DNA from: Moniliella sp. 'wahieum'
Lineage: Eukaryota; Basidiomycota; Moniliellomycetes; Moniliellales; Moniliellaceae
Length of the DNA: 64,000 bases
Assembly: GCA_003971905.1 (NCBI GenBank)
Contig: RSEE01000086.1
Span: 1 to 64,000, forward strand
Direction of reading: 5' to 3'
Part shown: piece by piece, positions 54,690 to 64,000 of the stretch
Position numbering within the stretch: the first letter of the stretch is position 1
Layout: each line of letters starts with the position of its first letter
Made by a program: the position numbers and the translations under genes
Notes under the pieces: model-generated
What the model was told of the DNA's origin: nothing
The model's database searches: none
Seen by the model: the letters and a program-made list of their open reading frames with translations, nothing else

Positions 54690-56282
54690 GCTCCCCAATA
54701 TGGTTTGAGCTGTAACCGTTTTCCGTTGTGATTAATGATTCTCAACAGATCTCACCCCGCTTGCTCCTTACACGGTTGCGGGGTATGTGATCTGGACGGA
54801 TGGCTGCCTGCGGGCTATGCCCCCCGTCCCCATTCCCTATTACACGACTGATCATCTTGAAACCTCGGTTGGATTCATTCATCCGTTGGTTTTGAGTGGT
54901 TTGAGTCGCTTTTCGTTCCGTTTGCTTTCACGACAGTTTAGACGCCGTACCGGACAATATCAACCTAATGATCATTTACCTTCTCATCGTGATTGACTGT
55001 TGGATACTCACATTGCCTCTTGCATGCGGTGATGTAGGCGCGGATATAGATGCGAGGAAATGGTACCGTCAAGTACGCTTCAGGATTGGGCGCTGCTGTG
55101 ATCGGATATGCCTTTGGATTTCGTGTTGACCACCGGTGGTCCCGGGCCCATCGGCCTTCACAGTGACACGTGGCCCGATACACACAGTGCATCGGTGGGG
55201 TTCCGTGTCCCGGACCTTCCACGAGCTTCGACTGGCCTCCGAGCCCGGAGCCTACTATCAAGGCCCATAGGTCTAGTTGTAAAAGGAACAGAATGGGTTG
55301 GGTGATGAACCTCTGGTGATCAAGAGCAACGCAATCGCGATGGTGGTGGGTAAGGGTTAAGTTAAGGCCTAAGGGTTAAGGTCTAAGCCGTAGGCCACAC
55401 CTACTAGAGGACAGGGGTTCCAACAAGCCTGAGTATACATGTGGAGGCTTCGGAGGTCAAATAAGGAGAAAAGGGCGACAATGCGCCTTGGCCTATGTAC
55501 GGGATGGCGGGGCCCAACATTAGTTCTCCTTATTCGTTCTGGAATACCATCTGCATTACCCATCTCCCACATCGCTAGCTACTAGGCCCATGATAAAACC
55601 CCATTTTTATTTCGCCCGACTTGTTCGCTTCCACATGTGATGTTGAGGCGGAAAGGTAACGGATGGCAACATCACCACAGGAGACACTGCCCTTAGGAGG
55701 CCGTACATGATGGATGAGTAGCTCAAGGAAATCTGGTACCACCACACCCGGGGTAGTGGCACCAGCAGCCCTGGGCAAGCCTAGGGGGTTCCTTGAGGTG
55801 CATTCCTTCTGAGAATGTTCCTTCCTGGGGGCAGGAATGTTCCCTGCGGTGATACAATACAAATCAACTGCCATTACCGAGAGCGGATCCTCTCTGCGGG
55901 GGTTCCCACAGGGAACTCTCTGTTTGAGGTTGCTGAGGCGCTGAGGATGGAATGGGTCTGAAGCGGATGGAGCAGGCGGCTGGAGTGGGCAGACTGATGG
56001 TGGACTGTGCTGTAGCCCAGAGCCAGTGACGAGCAACGCGTGGTCAGTGGCCAGTGACCGGTGACCGGTAGCAGCGGCAGCCGATGGCCGGTGGCTGGTC
56101 GGGTCCGCAGGGGTAGGGTTAGGCGTTGGCCTGCGTTGGCACACTGCCCTCCCACGCACAGACACCGCCTTGGGCCACATCACTGTGATGTGCCCGTGAT
56201 GGGAGTGTGTTGGGCGCACGACAGGCGGAGTACCGCCGCGCCGCGTTAACGCCGCCACCCCCCGTCCCCCACCACCACCACC
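54690..56282. other. Intergenic region with heat-shock-like and TTAAGGG words
   Basis: No supported gene. 55345-55395 is a run of AAGGGTTAAG / CCTAAGG words and 56041-56075 a run of GTGACCGGTGACCGG words. 56108-56118 has TAGGGTTAGG. A 227-codon minus-strand frame (55575-56258) crosses these repeats and is not convincing. Confidence 0.45.
55813..55843. promoter_or_regulatory. Possible heat-shock element pair
   Basis: GAATGTTC at 55813-55820 and GGAATGTTCC at 55834-55843, each a GAAnnTTC inverted pair as bound by Hsf1 trimers. They lie about 450 bp upstream of the first ATG of the zinc-cluster gene. Weak without expression data. Confidence 0.3.
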
Positions 56283-56443
56283 ATGGTGCGCGCCTCTGCC
56301 AACACCGCCTCCGCCCCGGCGCGTGCCCAGCCTGCCCCTCCTCCGGGCTCGAGCACCCGGGGCTCCACCTCCTCCCCGTCCCCCGCCACGGCGCCTGCTG
56401 CGCGCCCAGCCCCCGCTGCTCCGGCGCCTGCCCCCCGCAAAAG

Positions 56444-59400
56444 ATGAAGGCCTCGGTCGGCGGCGGCGTGGAGCTGGAGCTGGACGACGACCTGGTCGAC
56501 GAGGCGCTTGGACTCATTGGCCAACGCCGCCGCCGCAAGCGTGTGCGCTACAGCTGCTCCGAGTGCCACCGCCGCCGCGCCAAATGTGACCGGCAGATGC
56601 CGTGTTCGTCCTGCGTCGAGCGCGGCATCCCCGACGCCTGCCGCCCGTGCGAGGACTTTGATGTGGACATTTACGAACATGCCAAGCGACTTGAAGGTCT
56701 TATTTCCCGCATCCTTGACCGCTCTCATAACCCGCCTCCTGGCAAGCGCCGCCGCAAGCGCAATCGCGACAGTCCTCCGCCGACCCAAGCGCCCTCGGTT
56801 GTTCCCTCGGGCGACCCCGAGGCCGGCAGCCCCTGGCAACCCGCCTCCGCCTCCCTCGTCTCGGAACCAGTGTCCCGCCCTACCGCACGCGGGACAGAAC
56901 CTTTTGCCTCTTCCTCCTCGGCATCGCCTGCCTCCCCGACGACATGCCGCTGGTCGAGGGGGTATCCTCTGCCACGTCCCGAGCGATCGAGACCCAAGCG
57001 CAAGGCCGCAGCTGGAAGTTTGGCGCCAACATGTCCCATTCTTCCTGTATTGTCAACTACAACAATATGCTCCAACTTGGTCAATACAGCTCGGCGGAGC
57101 TGATGCGTGTGCTGGGGCAGCTACCTTCGTTGGGGGAAACCAACCATCTGATCACATTGTATTTTGACCACATCAACACACGGTCTTTCCCATCGACGAG
57201 GCAAGTTTCCGCCGGTGCTTCCAACGACTTGCGCCTGTGGTATGGGAAACTGCTTCGCCGGCCAGCGCTCTGGGCGTGGCGGCAGCAGAAGGCTTCGTAC
57301 GCAAACGACCGGCTGCAGAAGACTTGATCCCTCAACTTTCGTCCTTGTCGCTTCTGATTGTGCTCACGTTTGTATACCGATGTCTTCCTCCGTCCATGGG
57401 CACGGAACAGGAAGGCGCCGCTCGTTCCTCCAATTTGGCCGCCTCGTGCCGTGCCATCATCCGCCTGCTGCTCGCGGTGGACCGACCGGACCTGAAGTGG
57501 TGCAGTCTTGGCTGCTGCTGTCGCGATGGTATGTGATTGGGCGCCAGGCGGACCTATCGTGGTTCTACCTTGGCTCGGCCATCCGCACGGCGTACATGAA
57601 CAAGCTCAACATTGATGGAACTCGTCTGAAGCTCGACGCTATCGAGACGGAGCAGCGACGAAGAATCTGGAGCCATCTATTTTACATGGACCGGACCAAT
57701 GGGGTGTTGATGGGCCGGCCTCCGACGGTCAATACGGCGTATATGGACACTGCTCTCCCCTCGGAACTGGCTTCGGCTTCATCCAGCGACACTGCCCCCT
57801 CGCCAGCAGGGACGGAGAGGAGCCACGGGTCCCACCAACGCCACGAGTTGCTTCGGATGAGCAATCCCTGGAGCCCGGCGCGCTACGGCGTAGCGACGTT
57901 TTTGGCGCTGCGGCAAAAATTCGCCCTTTGACGGCAAGGTGCTGGCTCACTTTCATGACTTTCACATGCCTCGGTCGTATGATCAAGTGTGCTGGACTCG
58001 GAGCTGGTGCAGTTCCAGGATCGTTGCCGCTGGTGTATACGCTGGACTTTGGTCCGCGGTTGATGGCCAGCTCAAGAGGAGGACGACAGAGCCTGCGTTG
58101 GGCGCGCACCCTGACCCTGAAGCACAAGAAATTTGTTCCCGCTTGACCTACACCAACCTCAACACACTGGCTTGCCACCGATACTTGCTCAACATGGAAT
58201 TCGCCTTTGTCCGCATCTCCCTCCACCAGCCCTACATCCTCCGCGACAGCCCGCTCTTCAGCCGCTCCCGCACAGCGGCCATCGACTCGGCACTATGGGA
58301 TCGGCGTGGTACGCTTGCCTCCTCACCCTTCTCCCCCCCTTCCCTCCTTGTTGGTCGTTTCTACCAGAGTGTTGCTGACTGGTATCGTGTCGTTTTGCTT
58401 TGGTTTGCTTTGGTTTGCTTTGTTTGCTCTGTTCTGTATCGGGTTGGATTGCGTCGTCCAGCGCGGATGGTGTTTGCGCAAGAGTCGCACTGGACCCCCG
58501 ACCTGCCCCGGACCAACTTCCTCGCCGGCCTGTTCCGGCACTTTAATGCGACGACGGTGTTTGGCTTGGCGTTGGTGCAAGATCCGCGTGGCCGACATGC
58601 GAGCCAGTACCTTGGCTACCTGCACGAATTTGTTGCCGCTGCGCGGCCCAGGCCCAGGACCACATCGCCGGCGCCGGTCGCGTGGTCGACCGCGAAATCC
58701 GCATCGTAGAGATGTTCATCAAAGTCAAGGAAATGGCCGACGCGCAATTCGTGCCCCCCATGCCCTCGGTCCCTGCCATGGGCCATCGGGCCTCGGAGGG
58801 CGGATCTAGCATGCCATCGGCCCCGACGTCGGCACCAACGTCGGTACCAACGTCGGTGCCAGCACCCGCGCCGGTACCTGCCGACTATGGCCGCGACTAC
58901 CCTACTAGCGATACGCGCACCGCGCATCCGTCCTCGTCGCCGTCTCTAGCAGACGCGGGCGAAAGGGGGGTTGGGCGCGCGTTTTGAGGCGGTACCGCTG
59001 CGTCCGACGAGGCTGGTCCCTGCAAGGGACCTGCTAGCTCCCGCTCGCGGCTCGATGCGACGACGGGACGGTTACCGCTCCCAGTGGCCATGGGACCGTC
59101 CGCGCCCGTCTGTCCCGCCTCGGTTGGGCCGAGCTCAACAACCCGCTTCCGGTTCGGCGCGCACCCCAACGGCGCCGCGGCCTCCGACCCCGATCCTGAT
59201 CCCGGCCCCGATCCCGATCCCGATCCCGATCCCCCTGTGGCCCGGACCGGACGTCAGGGCGGCCCGAGCAGAGCTGCGTCGCGCATGGACCGCACCTTGA
59301 TCGCGCCTGCTCCCGGCCGCGGCGGGCCGGGGCCCGAACCGCCAGGCAACCGACGGGGCAGCCGAGCGAGTGCGCTGCCTTCTTCTTGGGGCGGTCCCCC

Positions 59401-59994
59401 TGTGCCTGCCCCCCCTGCGCCCATGGGGATGGAAGTGACGCTGTCGCCTACATCTACCTTGCCCTCCAACCTGACCGCCGCCTCGCCACGCAAACTCAAC
59501 CCCCAACATCTACAATGCCTTGGCGGCGCCCATCTTGAGCGGGATGAACGAGCATTTGGATGCGCCTACGAGCAATTGGCCAGGGGCTTGGATGGAAAGT
59601 GCCTTTGCCCTGTGCCGGTGCCTGTGCCTGTGCCTGCCCCCGTTCCTGTGCCTGCTCCCGTTCCTGCTTCTGCCTCTGCCTCGGCCTCTGCGTCGGGGTC
59701 GGTGCCCAAGCCTAGGCCTGCATCTGCGTCTGCGTCTGCGCCAGGCGCCATCCCGCCCATCCAGCCCGCTCCTCGCCATCGTCGTCGCTGGGGGCCGGTG
59801 TGGCGGCATTTGAGCCCGATGGGCTGTGGCCGGCGCCGCCAGGGCTGACGTAGGGCCCGGCGCGGCGAATGGGATGGGGATGGATCTGGCGCGGGAGGAC
59901 TGGGCGACGCTCATCTCGATGCTGGCTCCGTATGCGGTGGAGGACATGGTGCGCCGGGGCGATGAGGGGCGGGAAACGAATGCATTCAGCGTAG
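56444..59994 (+). CDS. Zn2Cys6 zinc-cluster transcription factor
   Basis: A nuclear regulator. The DNA-binding domain follows an Arg/Lys tract: RRRRKRVRYSCSECHRRRAK, then CDRQMPCSSCVERGIPDAC, the CX2CX6CX5CX2CX8C zinc cluster, with an IYEHAKRLEGLISRIL helix as likely dimeriser. The fungal-specific regulatory domain spans about 56990-58310: MLQLGQYSSAELMRVLGQLP, HLITLYFDHINTR, WYVIGRQADLSWFYLGSAIR, ETEQRRRIWSHLFYMDRTNG, LMGRPPTVNTAYMD and LLNMEFAFVRISLHQPYILR. An intron lies at about 58309-58468 (GTACGC...CAG). The C-terminal third is low-complexity (APTSAPTSVPTS, (DP)n, (PVPVPA)n), then DLAREDWATLISMLAPYAVE. Start: ATG 56444 (MKASVGGGVELELDDD); ATG 56283 is possible with a one-base step. Several single-base steps elsewhere. 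The end near 59994 is a guess; one frame has no stop before DPM3. Confidence 0.78.
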
Positions 59995-60179
59995 TGGTGG
60001 TGGGGACGGTGGTGCGCATGGGCGTGGGGTGGTGCGCATGGGGTGACAGACGTGGCAGCGCTTACGTCAGTCGCTGGGGTGGTGGTGGGCGACGGGGCCG
60101 GTGGGCGTCGTCTGGGCGCAGACGACGACCATCTAACCATCGGCTCGTCGCCGCTGCCTGCCCTGCCCTTCTGCCCGCC

Positions 60180-60606
60180 ATGACCCGCGCCACCCGCTTT
60201 GCCACCAAGCTGGCGCTCGTCGCCAGCGCATACCTCGTCTTCTGGCTCCACCTCCTCCCCGTCCCGCTCGTGCCGCAGGCCACGGCGGACGCTGTGCTGG
60301 CCGCGCTGCCGTGGTGGGCGCTGATTGCGGTGGGCTGCCACCTGATGTACGAGCTGGGCAAGGGCCTGTACTACTTCAACGACACGCCCAAGGCATACGA
60401 AGAACTGCTGGTCGTACGTTGCTTGCTCTTGCTCTTGCTCTCCTTGGTCCGCTGGCTCCCTCCCCCTCCCCAGCCGCGTCGTTGGCGGCGGCGGCGGCGG
60501 TGCTGGCGGTGCGCGGTGCTGGGCTAACACGGGCAGCCCCGTTGTGCAGGAAATCAAAGAGGCCAAGGACTACCTCCGCCAACGAGGCGTCGACGTTGAC
60601 TCGTAG
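60180..60606 (+). CDS. Dolichol-phosphate mannose synthase subunit 3
   Basis: A small ER membrane subunit that holds the catalytic DPM1 subunit at the membrane; the complex makes dolichol-phosphate-mannose for N-glycans, O-mannosylation and GPI anchors. Two exons, 60180-60413 and 60550-60606, are joined across a 136-nt intron (GTACGT donor, CAG acceptor) in phase 0 and give 96 residues, normal for DPM3. The N-terminus MTRATRFATKLALVASAYLV leads into TM1, then a second hydrophobic span (VLAALPWWALIAVGCHLM), then the conserved YELGKGLYYFNDTPKAYEEL and EIKEAKDYLRQRGVDVDS tail that contacts DPM1. No frame error. A TTACGTCAG half-CRE lies about 115 bp upstream. Confidence 0.93.
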
Positions 60607-61110
60607 CGCTCGCCCGCCGTGGCGATGGACGCGCCGCGCGGCTGTGTGTGTGTGCTGGGCCCGACGGGGCCGGCTCGGCCGGGGCTCATTTGCGCTAGCC
60701 GCCGCCATAGTAGCTCCTGCTCTGCTCCCGCTACGCCTCGTCCCAGTTGATCTCATGTCGTTCCATCCCATCCCATCTCGTCGCAGACTGCATGCCCGCC
60801 ATGGCGCCGGCGCCGGCCATGCACAGCACGTCGTAGCCCATCGTAGGTCCCCGGGGGCGCAGACAGGCAGCTGGCGGCCGAGTGACTCCACTCCGTTCCG
60901 CTGCGGGCGGAACAGGCGGTGGGCAGGGCGGGGCTATTGAAGCTTGAAGGCGATTGATATTGACGTGGCATGGCAGCCACCTGCCTCGCCTGTTCCCTCG
61001 TCTCCATCGCCTCCATCGCCTCCATCGCGCCCATCATCTTCTCCGCCGCGCCCACCATCTCCATCGCCCCCTCGCCACCCTCCCCCGCATCGCATCGCAC
61101 CATCCACGCC
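60607..61110. other. Spacer between DPM3 and the ZW10-like gene
   Basis: About 500 bp. A (CATCGCCTC)n-like pyrimidine-rich stretch at 61001-61080 leads up to the next start codon. No gene. Confidence 0.45.
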
Positions 61111-64000
61111 ATGTCGGCCCCTGCTGGCCCGCCGACGGATGTCCGCTCGGTGCTGGTCGCCATCAACGCCGGCGTGACGCTTGCCCCGCCCGCGCCCGCT
61201 TCCTCCGCCACGCCGGGCTCCGCCGCCGCCCTGCCCGTGCTGCCGCCCAGCGCAAAGGCCACCCTGCTCGATGCGCAGATCCATGCCCACCAGACCCCTC
61301 CTTGCCCATCTCCGCCAGCATGCCCAGCAGCTTACCCACCATGCTGAAACCGCCGATTCCCTGCCTGCGCGGGTCGACGAGCTGCGCGCCCGCCTTGCCC
61401 GTCTTCGCGCCACTCCATCGCTTGCGCCGATCGATGCTGCTCACGACGTACGTCTAGGTGGGCCAGACTGGCTCCACTGCCCTTCTCTTACTGACTCGTC
61501 GTGTTTGTTTGTTTGGTTGGTTGGTGGCCGTGTTGGCACTTGCTGGCTCTGCACAGCCCATCTCTGTCCCCGCCGCGGGCACACCGGTCTGGTCGGCCAA
61601 CACACCCGCCTCCGGGCACTGACAGAGCTGTGTCAAGCGCTGGTTGCGCCGCTTCAGGCGGTGGAGCAAGCCGAGCTCGCCTGGGCCAGTGGCGACCTCT
61701 CCAACGTCCTCTGCGTCAGCGGCCCCAAGGCCCAAGCGGCCGTCCAGGAGCTGGCGCAAGGCCCGCAAGCATGGGCCCTGTCTTCTCCTGGCATTGGTTT
61801 TGTCCATGCCATCGCCGCCCGCGCCGACAAGGTGATGGAGCAAGCAAGTGCGCTCACGCTTGCTGCCTGGCACAGCGCGGTCCAACTGACCACCGAGCCA
61901 ACCGAGCCGAACGAGCCGACCAAGCCGACTACGGTCCATTTGGCCTTGGCTTCGTCCATCTCGGTTGCCGCTCTGCGCGACGGCCCTGCGCATTCGCTTG
62001 ATCTAACCTCCGACTTGGTCCCGTTGCTCCTTTCGTTTCACCCTACTGTGTTCTCTGCCCTCCTGACCACCCTTGAGAACGTTCTCTTCACACCTCTTGA
62101 GCATGCCGCCGAACAGGTTGCGCCTGCCACAAGGGTTGCCCTCGATCGCCCCCCACTGGATCCTCGATTGGAACTCCAAGCCGTATCTCGCTATGCCGTG
62201 ACGTTGACTTGGCCTCCGGGCCCCGCATCCGAAACCCTGGTCCGAGTGCTGAGCTGATCGCGGCCGTAGCAACGGCGACACTGAGCTCACCTCATAGTCA
62301 GGAGGACCTTCCTGCGCCCCAGGATGAGGAGGTGCGGTTGTTGCGCAAGCGCACTGTCGACGTCCTCTTGGCCTGGCACCGCGCTCAATTGGCCGCGATC
62401 GACCTGCTCGCTCCCGGCTGAGGAAGCGTCGGTGGTCCGGGAGGAGGCACTTCAACTCCTCCACGCATGGAAGCGTTTGTCAATGTCGGAACCCTTGATG
62501 GCCAAGGGCCAAGCGCAAGCGACCGAGGCACGCACGACGCTTGCACGCCTCCTTGTCGCCGCCCGCGACACACCCCGGCCATGCGCAAAGCCGTGCTGGC
62601 GGCCCAGGTGGCCCGTGTGCGCGATGCCGCTAGTGGCCAGGAATCTGGGGCGCCACCGGATCGGTGGGCGACAGTCTCCTCAATGCTGTCTACTTCGACG
62701 GCTGTGTACGCATCGATCGGTGCTCCGCCTCTGGCGCTCCCCGGCTCAGAGTTTGACACGAGCAGCAATCAAGATTTTGCTACGCCCTTGGCTCAGCCCA
62801 CCACTCCTGCGGGCGTAGAGGACCCCAGCCCCTTTCGGCAGCACGTGGCATTGCCCGTAGCGGACGCATGGTCTCCAGCGCCAGCGCCATCGCCATCGCC
62901 GACGCCGGCAGCGAGCCTGGCCCCTTCCAACTCCATCGGAACGGGGATGGCGCGGGGAGGACGGAAAAAGCTGGCGGCGCGCCGAATCCCAGCGCAGGCC
63001 CAGCTGGGTTCGGGCCCGTTCCCTTCGACGAGATGCGTGGGGGCTGGAAGAACCCCGCTTCCGGTCCCGGCCAAGCCTTCGTCCGTTCGCTCTTCCAGCG
63101 CCCTGTCCAGCCGCGCCCTGCCCTCGCGGCTGGGCCAAGTCCGCTCCTCCTCGGCGCGGGCGCGAGTGCAGGCGCAGGCACAGGCGCGCGCGCGCTTGGG
63201 CCCGGCCTGGGCCTCGCTGGCACCAGCTTGGGCGGCAGCATGGCCGGCAGCGTGTCGGGCAGTGTGCGGGCAGCGTTGCGGGCAGCGCGGCGGGGAGTCC
63301 CCCGTTGCGCCCGTCGCCCAGCCCGGTGCCCGTGCCCGTTCTGGGGTCCGATCTGGGCTCCAGCGCGCTGCCCTCGTCGCCGCGCCCGGTAGTGGCCAGT
63401 CCTCCTCCGTTGCCCAGCACGCTGTCTACGTTGGGGCACAGCCCTGCCTTGCCCTCGGCGCCCAGCCCGTCCTTGGCGTCCCCGCCGCTCCCCGGCCCTC
63501 TGGCGGGCTCGTCATGGGCAGGACTCGCTTCGGCCGCCACCAGCCCGCCGCAGGCACCTGCGCTCGCCCTGTCCCCGCGCCGCGCCTATTCCCCCTTTAG
63601 TCTCGCGCTGCCCCGCAAGCGCACGCGCGCATCCCCCTCCTCGGCCCCGCGGCGGCCCAGTGCGACGCTGAGCTCCCACATGTCCCTCTCCCCGCGGCCC
63701 ACCTCGAGTCTGTCGCGCACGTCGTCACAAGCGTCGGTCCGCCCGGAAGAACGTGGGTTAGGGGACGCTTGGGACTTGGCTCCAGAGTCGGTTCCCTCAG
63801 AGAGCGCGAGTGCTGCTCCCACGCGCGTCGTGTCTTTGCCCCCCATTGCTTCGCCCCCGCCTCCGCCTACCGCCCCTTCCCCGCCCCTGGGCAAGGCGAG
63901 CGAGCCGAGGAGTTGGATGCACTTGGTTTCTGCTGCATCTGCAGCGCTGGCTGATCATAGTTCGCCTGGTGAAGATGCCTGGGACTTGGGCGACGACACG
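61111..64000 (+). CDS. ZW10/Dsl1-like vesicle-tethering protein, partial (runs off the window)
   Basis: Starts MSAPAGPPTDVRSVLVAINA at ATG 61111. An N-terminal helical region follows: LLAHLRQHAQQLTHHAETAD, RVDELRARLARLRAT. An intron at 61445-61557 (GTACGT donor, CAG acceptor) leads to HTRLRALTELCQALVAPLQA, VEQAELAWASGDLSNVL, FVHAIAARADKVMEQASALT, DLVPLLLSFHPTVFSALLTT and VRLLRKRTVDVLLAWHRAQL. From about 62820 the protein is Pro/Ser/Ala-rich and ends in two D-A-W-D-L acidic motifs (GDAWDLAPES and EDAWDLGDD) at about 63760 and 63980. Dsl1, the yeast ZW10 relative, has such Trp-acidic motifs in its COPI-binding lasso, which is why I favour this family; the helical part alone is not decisive. Single-base frame steps occur near 61310, 62250, 62420 and 62480. 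No stop before the window end. Confidence 0.45.

Overview
This is the left end of a linear eukaryotic chromosome, almost certainly fungal. It opens with four CCCTAA (TTAGGG on the other strand) telomere units. The genes are dense, GC-rich and cut by short introns (about 80-210 nt) with GTACGT or GTATGT donors and CAG acceptors. Gene content (Zn2Cys6 factor, CNH-type RhoGEF, SH3-RasGEF, Tvp38, DPM3, Hal3-type PPCDC, RlpA-like secreted protein) fits a dikaryon. The GC level and low-complexity Pro/Ala/Ser tracts suggest a basidiomycete, possibly Ustilaginomycotina, but I cannot prove the clade.

Layout. 0-5.1 kb is subtelomere without a convincing gene: a degenerate telomere-like repeat, an inverted interstitial telomere patch, and a stray copy of the 3' end of the first gene. 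5.2-16 kb holds an F-box gene (-), a three-unit subtelomeric tandem repeat of about 300 bp, a gene with about four internal 48-residue repeats (-), and a poorly resolved beta-propeller-like gene (+). 16-25 kb holds a Rom2-type RhoGEF (-), a HAD phosphatase (+), a secreted DPBB protein (-) and a DUF1295 membrane enzyme (-). 25.2-32.7 kb is a gene-poor, AT-richer island carrying a tandem LTR element (LTR-internal-LTR-internal-LTR) flanked by a 5-bp target duplication. 32.7-50.2 kb is a compact gene block: Cdc25-type RasGEF (+), TVP38 (-), second F-box gene (+), PBDC1 (-), proline-rich gene (-), an apparent VPS9-PPCDC fusion (+) and an aldose 1-epimerase (+). 50.2-54.2 kb has no recognisable gene. 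54.3-64 kb holds a 77-residue gene whose intron follows the start codon directly, a zinc-cluster regulator, DPM3, and a ZW10/Dsl1-like gene running off the window (all +).

How they fit together. Several genes serve GTPase switches and the secretory path: GEFs for Rho (cell wall), Ras (cAMP/growth) and Rab5 (VPS9), plus Tvp38 (Golgi), a ZW10/Dsl1-like tether (Golgi-to-ER) and DPM3 (ER mannosyl donor). They are separate transcription units on both strands, not an operon.

Sequence quality matters here. Many conserved genes change frame at single-base indels, mostly next to short C or G runs, while PBDC1, DPM3 and the 77-residue gene are clean. I read this as residual long-read consensus error rather than gene death. 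Many coordinates below therefore describe a locus whose frame moves, and protein lengths are approximate unless stated.
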